From NCBI GenBank assembly GCA_016870235.1, contig VGCB01000126.1, forward strand, positions 1 through 7,366: DNA of 7,366 nucleotides, in the 5' to 3' direction. Below are positions 1-4,987 of the stretch, piece after piece. This stretch comes from Actinomycetota bacterium (GTDB taxonomy: Bacteria > Actinomycetota > Thermoleophilia > Gaiellales > Gaiellaceae). The translations under genes were made by a program, and so were the position numbers. Every line of letters starts with the position of its first letter. Position 1 is the first letter of the stretch. The notes under the pieces were generated by a model. It ran no database searches. It saw only the letters and a list, made by a program, of their open reading frames with translations, and was not told the origin of the DNA.

Positions 1-872
1 AGGAGGTCGACGATCGTCCGGCCCTCGGTCCGGGGGAGGTAGACCGTGCAACCGGTCTGGATCCCCTGCTGGATCAGCTTCTTCGCCTCGAACGTGCAGC
101 CGTTCCCGTACATCTTGATGCCCGTCTTGCCGGCGGCCTTGGCGGCGCGGACGGCGCCGGCGATCATCTGGTCGCCGGAGGAGACGATGACGTTGATGTC
201 CGGGTTCGCCTGCAGGACGTTCTGCGTCGCCGTCAGCGCCGGCGCGGCCAGGTAGCCGCCGGGCTGCACCGCGACGATCTCGATGTTCGCGCTCTTCTTG
301 ACAACCGACATGAGACCGTCCGTGCGCGCCTTCTCGAGCGGAAGCGTCGGCAGCCCCGGCATCCAGAAGACCTTGCACGGGTCGATGCCCTTGCAACCGG
401 TGGTGACGAGCTGGCCGAGGAGCTGTCCGTTTCCGTAGAAGCCAACGCCCATGAACACGACCTGGCCGGGGATCTGCACCTTCGTGTTGCGGATGTCGGG
501 GCCGCACGGGACGAGCGCGCAGCCGACCTTGACGCCGCTCTTGATCGCCTGCTTGATCGTGGTGGTGAGCGGGCCGCCGTCGTTGGGGCCGACGAACCAC
601 GCCTCGTACTTCTTGGAAACCAGGGCGTCGCGCATCTGGTTCAGCTGCTTCTGCGTGTTGAACTGGCCGTCGAACACGGTGATCTTCACATCGCCGTACT
701 TCTTCGCCGCGTCCTTCGCGCCCTCGACTTCGGCGGCCCAATACGTGTTCGCCGACGAGGCTGCGAAGACGGCGACCTCGATCGTCTCCTGCTGCTTCCC
801 GAACGCGCTCGACGCGGCGATCGCTGCGAGCAGCGTCAGCACCGCGAGCGGCACCGTGACCTTCCTCTTCAC
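1..872 (-). CDS. Sugar-type ABC transporter substrate-binding protein (3'-truncated by window edge)
   Basis: Extracytoplasmic solute-binding protein that would deliver a small ligand to an ABC importer; 290 codons are visible and the C-terminus lies off the left edge. The start is GTG at 872-870, preceded by AAGGAGG four bases upstream. The N-terminus has a basic start (VKRK) and a hydrophobic core to about residue 20, then SSAFG at 21-25, a likely signal peptidase I site. There is no lipobox cysteine. The mature part follows the periplasmic-binding-protein fold of the RbsB/LacI type (Peripla_BP_4-like): a first strand IEVAVFAAS at 31-39, WFVGPNDGGP at 92-101 followed by a helix and KSGVKV, and a second-lobe VIVSSGDQMIAGA at 228-240. 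Six cysteines (118, 123, 160, 166, 259, 275) are unusual for the family and may form disulfides. The gene diverges from hyuA; permease and ATPase genes may follow downstream. The family call is firm by pattern; the ligand is unknown. Confidence 0.85.
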   Translation of the reverse strand, partial: MKRKVTVPLAVLTLLAAIAASSAFGKQQETIEVAVFAASSANTYWAAEVEGAKDAAKKYGDVKITVFDGQFNTQKQLNQMRDALVSKKYEAWFVGPNDGGPLTTTIKQAIKSGVKVGCALVPCGPDIRNTKVQIPGQVVFMGVGFYGNGQLLGQLVTTGCKGIDPCKVFWMPGLPTLPLEKARTDGLMSVVKKSANIEIVAVQPGGYLAAPALTATQNVLQANPDINVIVSSGDQMIAGAVRAAKAAGKTGIKMYGNGCTFEAKKLIQQGIQTGCTVYLPRTEGRTIVDL

Positions 873-876
873 CGTT

Positions 877-883
877 CCTCCTT
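877..883 (-). promoter_or_regulatory. Shine-Dalgarno of the substrate-binding protein gene
   Basis: On the minus strand this reads AAGGAGG, a near-perfect anti-16S match, with four bases to the GTG at 872-870. It fixes the GTG as the start: downstream in-frame GTGs would remove the basic N-region of the signal peptide. Confidence 0.75.
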
Positions 884-913
884 CGTGTTGGCTCCGACGC
901 TCCGCGCCTCCGA

Positions 914-943
914 CGGGATCCCGCGCCGCGCCCGGGATCCCGG
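914..943. promoter_or_regulatory. Pair of GATC-centred palindromes, candidate operator or leader hairpin
   Basis: CGGGATCCCG occurs perfectly at 914-923 and again at 933-942; the second copy extends to the 12-bp palindrome CCGGGATCCCGG (932-943). The centres are 19 bp apart. They lie about +6 to +35 relative to the predicted leftward start, where a bound repressor would block transcription. Because each copy is self-complementary, the two could also pair in the leader RNA as a 10-bp stem with a 9-nt loop. The palindromes are directly visible; the regulatory role is inferred. Confidence 0.45.
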
Positions 944-954
944 CAAGCGCCACG

Positions 955-983
955 ATCCTACGGAGTGGTCCGCGACGCGTCAA
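955..983 (-). promoter_or_regulatory. Predicted sigma70/sigmaA promoter for the binding-protein gene
   Basis: On the minus strand, TTGACG (983-978) and TAGGAT (960-955) are separated by exactly 17 bases. That is a 5/6 match to TTGACA with ideal spacing and an actinobacterial-type -10. The predicted transcription start is near 948, giving a leader of about 75 nt that contains two palindromes. Promoter prediction by eye in high-GC DNA has false positives, but both boxes are unusually AT-rich for this region. Confidence 0.55.
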
Positions 984-990
984 GCGTCGC
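972..990. promoter_or_regulatory. Inverted repeat over the leftward -35 box, candidate operator
   Basis: GCGACGC at 972-978 and GCGTCGC at 984-990 form a perfect 7-bp inverted repeat with a 5-bp spacer. The spacer and the last base of the left arm are the -35 hexamer of the leftward promoter, and the rightward -35 starts 18 bp away. A protein bound here would affect the binding-protein gene and perhaps hyuAB. No regulator gene is in the window. Confidence 0.4.
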
Positions 991-1007
991 CGGGCGGCCA
1001 CGCCGCG

Positions 1008-1037
1008 TCGACAGCAGCGCCGACGGACGAGTAGAGT
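1008..1037 (+). promoter_or_regulatory. Predicted promoter for hyuAB
   Basis: TCGACA (1008-1013) matches TTGACA at 5 of 6 positions and is followed after 18 bp by TAGAGT (1032-1037). The predicted start is near 1044, giving a leader of about 45 nt before the GTG of hyuA. It is weaker than the leftward promoter because of its longer spacer and mismatched -35. Confidence 0.38.
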
Positions 1038-1075
1038 CGGAGCGTCGGTCGAGCCGCCCGGTCAATCGATCTGTC

Positions 1076-1083
1076 GGAGGAGG
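1076..1083 (+). promoter_or_regulatory. Shine-Dalgarno of hyuA
   Basis: GGAGGAGG ends five bases before the GTG at 1089-1091. This strong site selects the GTG, and translation from it gives the family's usual N-terminal nucleotide-binding motif within the first 15 residues. Confidence 0.8.
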
Positions 1084-1088
1084 CACGC

Positions 1089-3134
1089 GTGTCCCAGCTC
1101 TTCGGTGTCGATGTCGGCGGCACGTTCACCGACCTCGTCGTGCTCGACGCCGAGACCGGCGACGTCTCGTTCGCAAAGGCGCCGACGACGCCGCACGACC
1201 CGACCGAGGGTGTCCTCGCAGCGATCGCCAAGTCCGATCTCGACCTCCGGTCGGCTTCCGCGTTCTTCCACGGGACGACGCTGGGGATCAACACCGTGCT
1301 CGAGCACAAGGGCGCGAAGACCGGGGTGATCACGACGCGCGGCTTCCGCGACGTGCTCGAGATCGCCCGCATGGGGTGGCCTATGTATCAGCTCCACTGG
1401 GACCAGCCGCCCCCGCTCGTCCCCCGGGTCCTCCGCCGGGAGGTGAGCGAGCGCGTCCGCGCCGACGGCACCGTGCTGACGCCGTTCGCCGAGGACGAGG
1501 TGCTGGCGGAAGCGAGGCGGCTCGTCGAGGAGGGCGTCGCCTCGATCGCGGTCTGCTTCCTCCACTCCTACGCCTTCCCGCAGCACGAGCGGCGCGCCGG
1601 CCAGCTGATCAGGAAGGCCTTCCCGGGCGTCGCGGTCACGCTCTCACATCAGGTGACTCAGGAGTACCGCGAGTACGAACGAACGGCGACGACGGTGGCG
1701 GACGCGATGATCAAGCCCCGCATGGCCGGGTATCTCGATCACCTGGGCCAGCGGCTGCGGCGCAAGAAGTTCGATGGCGCGTTCCTGATCACGCGCTGCG
1801 ACGGCGGCGTCATGGGCGCCCGGGAGGCGCGGGAGCGGCCGATCCGCACGCTGATCTCCGGACCGGCGAGCGGAGCGATGGGCGGGGCGACGCTGGCCCG
1901 GTGGCTCGAGATCGACAACCTCATCTGCGCCGACATGGGCGGGACGAGCTTCGACGCGGCGTTGATCATCGGCGGCGAGCCGTCGATCTCGCCCGTGACG
2001 CGGATCGAGAGCCTGCCGCTCCTCGTGCCGGTGATCGAGCTCGCGACGATCGGCGCCGGCGGCGGCTCGATCGCGTGGATCGACGCCGGCGGGGCGCTCA
2101 ACGTCGGTCCCCAGTCCGCGGGTGCGGACCCCGGCCCGATCTGCTACGGCAAGGGCGGCGTCGCGCCGACGTTCACCGACGCCGCGCTCGTCAGCGGCGT
2201 CCTCGACGGCTCGCGGTTCCTCGGCGGCGAGATCGCGCTCGACCTCTCCGCAGCCCGAGACGGAATCCGCACGCGCATCGCCGAGCCGCTCGGTCTCTCC
2301 GTCGACGAGGCCGCGGCCGGGATCGTGACGCTGACGGAGGCGAAGATGGCGGCGACGCTCGAGGAGCTGACGATCGGAAAGGGCCTCGACCCGCGCGAGT
2401 TCAGCCTCCTCGCCTACGGCGGCGGCGGGCCCGTGGTCGCGACCGCGCTCGCGTCGCGGCTCGGCATCCCTCGCGTGATCGTGCCCAGCTCCCCGGGAAC
2501 CTTCTCCGCCTGGGGTGCGCTCACCCTCGACGTCGTCCACGACTTCGCGCGGACGTCGCTCGGCTCGCTCGCGACGCTCCGTCCCCGCGAGGTCACGTCC
2601 AGCTTCGCCGCGCTCGAGAAGCGCGCGCAGGCGGCGCTCGAGCGAGAGAAGGTGCCGTCCCGGAAGCGCGTGCTCCTGCGCTCGATCGACATGCGCTACG
2701 AGGGACAGGAGCACACGCTCACCCTTCCCGTCGACAGACGCTTCGTCACGACGCCGCGGCTCGATCGCCTGCGCGAGGAGTTCGACGCGCGCCACGAGGT
2801 CGTGTACGGCTACTCGATGGCCGATCCGGTCGAGGTCACCGCCTACCGGATCCGGGCAGTCGGCTCGCTCGAGAAGCCGCGGCCCAAGCCGCTGCCGAGG
2901 GGCCGGGCGGACGCGGTGTCCGCACGGATCGGCTCGCGGCGGGTGCTCCATCGCGAGTCGGGAGGCAGGCGCGAGTGGGCTGTCTTCGAGCGCTCCCGCC
3001 TGCGCGCCGGGAACCGGATCACTGGCCCGGCGATCGTCGAGGAGCCCGCGTCGACGACCCTGGTCGGTCCCGGGCAGGAGCTCTCGGTCGACACGCTCGG
3101 GAACCTCGTGATCTCGGTCGGGACACGCGCGTGA
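1089..3134 (+). CDS. hyuA: Hydantoinase/oxoprolinase family subunit A (ATP-dependent)
   Basis: ASKHA-fold subunit of an ATP-dependent cytoplasmic enzyme family that includes N-methylhydantoinase, 5-oxoprolinase, caprolactamase and acetone/acetophenone carboxylases; it is expected to bind ATP and activate the carbonyl substrate. At 681 residues it has the normal length. Visible landmarks: GVDVGGTFTD at 6-15 (phosphate-binding loop), HGTTLGIN at 61-68 and ITTRGFRD at 81-88 in the N-terminal domain; SGPASGAMGG at 258-267, DMGGTSFD at 282-289, GAGGGS at 322-327 and SAGADPGP at 343-350 in the central domain; RYEGQEHTL at 536-544 and GPAIVEEPASTT at 646-657 in the C-terminal domain. The start is GTG with a strong Shine-Dalgarno. 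The stop overlaps the hyuB start (TGATG), so the two proteins are probably made together. The substrate cannot be read from the sequence; the family call is very secure. Confidence 0.95.
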   Translation: MSQLFGVDVGGTFTDLVVLDAETGDVSFAKAPTTPHDPTEGVLAAIAKSDLDLRSASAFFHGTTLGINTVLEHKGAKTGVITTRGFRDVLEIARMGWPMYQLHWDQPPPLVPRVLRREVSERVRADGTVLTPFAEDEVLAEARRLVEEGVASIAVCFLHSYAFPQHERRAGQLIRKAFPGVAVTLSHQVTQEYREYERTATTVADAMIKPRMAGYLDHLGQRLRRKKFDGAFLITRCDGGVMGAREARERPIRTLISGPASGAMGGATLARWLEIDNLICADMGGTSFDAALIIGGEPSISPVTRIESLPLLVPVIELATIGAGGGSIAWIDAGGALNVGPQSAGADPGPICYGKGGVAPTFTDAALVSGVLDGSRFLGGEIALDLSAARDGIRTRIAEPLGLSVDEAAAGIVTLTEAKMAATLEELTIGKGLDPREFSLLAYGGGGPVVATALASRLGIPRVIVPSSPGTFSAWGALTLDVVHDFARTSLGSLATLRPREVTSSFAALEKRAQAALEREKVPSRKRVLLRSIDMRYEGQEHTLTLPVDRRFVTTPRLDRLREEFDARHEVVYGYSMADPVEVTAYRIRAVGSLEKPRPKPLPRGRADAVSARIGSRRVLHRESGGRREWAVFERSRLRAGNRITGPAIVEEPASTTLVGPGQELSVDTLGNLVISVGTRA

Positions 3135-4876
3135 TGGCTGCGAGGCGGAGGAAGCAGACGATCGACCCGGTCACGTTCGCGGTCGTCCGGAACGCGCTGA
3201 TCTCGGCGGCGCGCGAGATCTACTGGGTGTTCAAGCGGACGACGATGCTCCCGATCCTCTACGAGTACAACGACTTCGGGATGTCGCTGTACGACGACCG
3301 GCTGAACCTGATCGCCGAGGCGCCGGGCCTTCCGATCTTCGTCGGCTCGCTCGACGACTGCATCGACCGGACGATCTCCGAGCTGGGCGGCCGGGAGAAC
3401 CTTCGCCCAGGCGACATCCTCTTCAACAACCATCCGTACCTGACGGCCGGGCAGCCCGCGGATGCGGCGCTGATGGAGCCGATCTTCCACGACGACCGGC
3501 TGATCGGCTTCGGCGCGCTGCGAGCGCATATGGGCGATCTCGCGGCGATGGGGCCGTACCCGACGAACGCGACCGAGGTCTTCCAGGAGGGCATCCTCCT
3601 GCCGGCCGTCAAGCTCTACGAGGAGGGGCGACTCAACGACACGGTCGTTCGCATCCTCCGTGCCAACTCGCGCATCCCCGCCGAGACCGTCGGCAACACC
3701 CTCGCCGGCGCGGGCGCGCTCCGTGCGGGCAGCAAGGCGCTGCGTGCGGTCGTCTCCAGGTACGGGCTCGAGACCTACTACGCGACGATCGACGAGCTGC
3801 TCGACCACGGCGAGCGAGTCGCCCGTGAAGGCATCGCGCGGATCCCCGACGGCGTCTACCGCTTCGAGGACGTGATCGACGACGACGGCGTCGTCCTCGG
3901 CGTTCCGGTCCCCGTCGAGGTCGCGATCACGGTCGCGGGCAGCGAGCTGACGATCGACACGACCGGCTCGGCGACGCAGCAGCTCGGCCCGGTCAACTGC
4001 CCGTGGGGCTACACGCTGACGACGGCGCGGTTCTCTCTCAAGCGACTCGTCAGCTCGGGCATCCCCGCCAACTCCGGCGAGAACCGGCCGCTGACCGTGA
4101 TCGCGCCCGAGGGCAGCGTCTTCAACCCGGTCGCCCCTGCCGCGTCCTTCATCTCCTGGCTGACGTCGCTGCGGCTCTCCGACGCGATCATGGCCGCCCT
4201 CGCGCCGGCGCTCCCGGACGAGATCCCGGCCATGAACGGCGGCGACCTCGCCGGCATCCTCGCGTACATCGCCCAGCCCGACGGCCGGTGGGCCTTCTTC
4301 TGGGACGAGGCCGGGATCGGGCACGGCGCGAAGCGCGGCAGGGACGGGATGAACGGCCTCATCCATCCGATCTCGGCGGGCATCGAGGCCCTTCCGGCGG
4401 AGCTGATGGAGACGCGCATGCCGATCCTGAAGCGTCGCTTCGAACTGGACCGGGACTCGGGCGGCCCAGGCCGCTGGCGCGGCGGCCTCTCGACGATCGC
4501 CGAGTACGAGTTCCTCTCGAGCGGGATCGCGGTCACGATCTCCGACCGCACGACCGGCGAGATCCGCGGCCTCGAGGGCGGCGGCTCGCCACCACGGCTG
4601 AACGAGGTGCGCTTCTACGCAGACACCGAGAGGGAGCTCTCGCTCGGCAAGAAGTCCGACCTGATGGTCGCGGCCGGCGACCGCTTCGTGAACCGGCCCG
4701 CAGGCGGCGGCGGCTTCGGCAATCCCTTCGAGCGCGATCCCGGGCTCGTGGCCGAGGACGTGCGGAACGACTACGTCTCGCGCGAGGCGGCGCGGAAGCT
4801 GTACGGCGTCGCGCTGCGTGAGGACGGGTCGGTCGACGTCGCGGGGACGAATCGCCTGCGTCGCGGCAAGCGCTGA
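3134..4876 (+). CDS. hyuB: Hydantoinase/oxoprolinase family subunit B, divergent metal-site motif
   Basis: Partner subunit of HyuA, 580 residues, family-typical length. The ATG overlaps the hyuA stop by one base and lacks a good Shine-Dalgarno, so translation is probably coupled; an in-frame GTG one codon earlier (3131-3133) is possible. Recognisable segments: NDFGMSLYDD at 46-55, GDILFNNHPY at 93-102, NSRIPAE at 178-184, NSGENRPLTVIAPEG at 313-327, DSGGPGRWRGG at 441-451 and the glycine-rich C-terminal PAGGGGFGNPFERDP at 522-536, followed by the usual tail with YGV at 557-559. In acetone carboxylase, as I recall, Mn is held by His150, Asp153 and His175. The equivalents here, with identical spacing, are Gln107, Asp110 and His132, so one ligand is replaced. 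The usual PVHLG-like His is also replaced (Phe69). Family membership is secure. The reaction (hydantoin or lactam hydrolysis versus carboxylation) is unknown, and activity may be altered. Confidence 0.92.
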   Translation: MAARRRKQTIDPVTFAVVRNALISAAREIYWVFKRTTMLPILYEYNDFGMSLYDDRLNLIAEAPGLPIFVGSLDDCIDRTISELGGRENLRPGDILFNNHPYLTAGQPADAALMEPIFHDDRLIGFGALRAHMGDLAAMGPYPTNATEVFQEGILLPAVKLYEEGRLNDTVVRILRANSRIPAETVGNTLAGAGALRAGSKALRAVVSRYGLETYYATIDELLDHGERVAREGIARIPDGVYRFEDVIDDDGVVLGVPVPVEVAITVAGSELTIDTTGSATQQLGPVNCPWGYTLTTARFSLKRLVSSGIPANSGENRPLTVIAPEGSVFNPVAPAASFISWLTSLRLSDAIMAALAPALPDEIPAMNGGDLAGILAYIAQPDGRWAFFWDEAGIGHGAKRGRDGMNGLIHPISAGIEALPAELMETRMPILKRRFELDRDSGGPGRWRGGLSTIAEYEFLSSGIAVTISDRTTGEIRGLEGGGSPPRLNEVRFYADTERELSLGKKSDLMVAAGDRFVNRPAGGGGFGNPFERDPGLVAEDVRNDYVSREAARKLYGVALREDGSVDVAGTNRLRRGKR

Positions 4877-4954
4877 TCGCACCCAAGCCGAAGGGAGGCC
4901 ACCGCTTCGAGGCACTCGAGGCGACCACCGTCGCCACCCTCGACCACCGGCGCT

Positions 4955-4974
4955 TCGCGGTCGTCCGACCGCGG
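4955..4974. terminator. Possible bidirectional hairpin between converging operons
   Basis: In the 111-bp spacer between the stops of hyuB and the dehydratase gene, CGCGGTC (4956-4962) pairs with GACCGCG (4967-4973) across a GTCC loop, and a T-G pair may extend the stem. That gives 7-8 bp, nearly all GC. No T-run follows on either strand, so it is not a canonical intrinsic terminator, but convergent operons in high-GC bacteria often rely on such stems. The rest of the spacer shows nothing recognisable. Confidence 0.3.
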
Positions 4975-4987
4975 CATGCGTCGGCTC

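Noticed and set aside
451..1329. Rightward 292-codon open frame over the binding-protein gene, spacer and hyuA start
   Set aside because: It is antisense to a well-supported coding frame, crosses the divergent promoter region, and its 3' part is Arg/Ser-rich.
1644..2951. Leftward 435-codon open frame antisense to hyuA
   Set aside because: Shadow frame with biased composition and no recognisable domain.
965..3133. Long rightward open frame continuous with hyuB across hyuA
   Set aside because: Its translation is Arg/Pro-rich with no family motifs, and the true HyuA lies in another frame. Only the part from 3134 on, HyuB, is real.
2843..4915. Leftward 690-codon open frame antisense to hyuAB
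   Set aside because: Low-complexity Arg/Asp/Glu-rich translation typical of antisense reading in high-GC DNA; no motif, and it conflicts with clear hyuA and hyuB.
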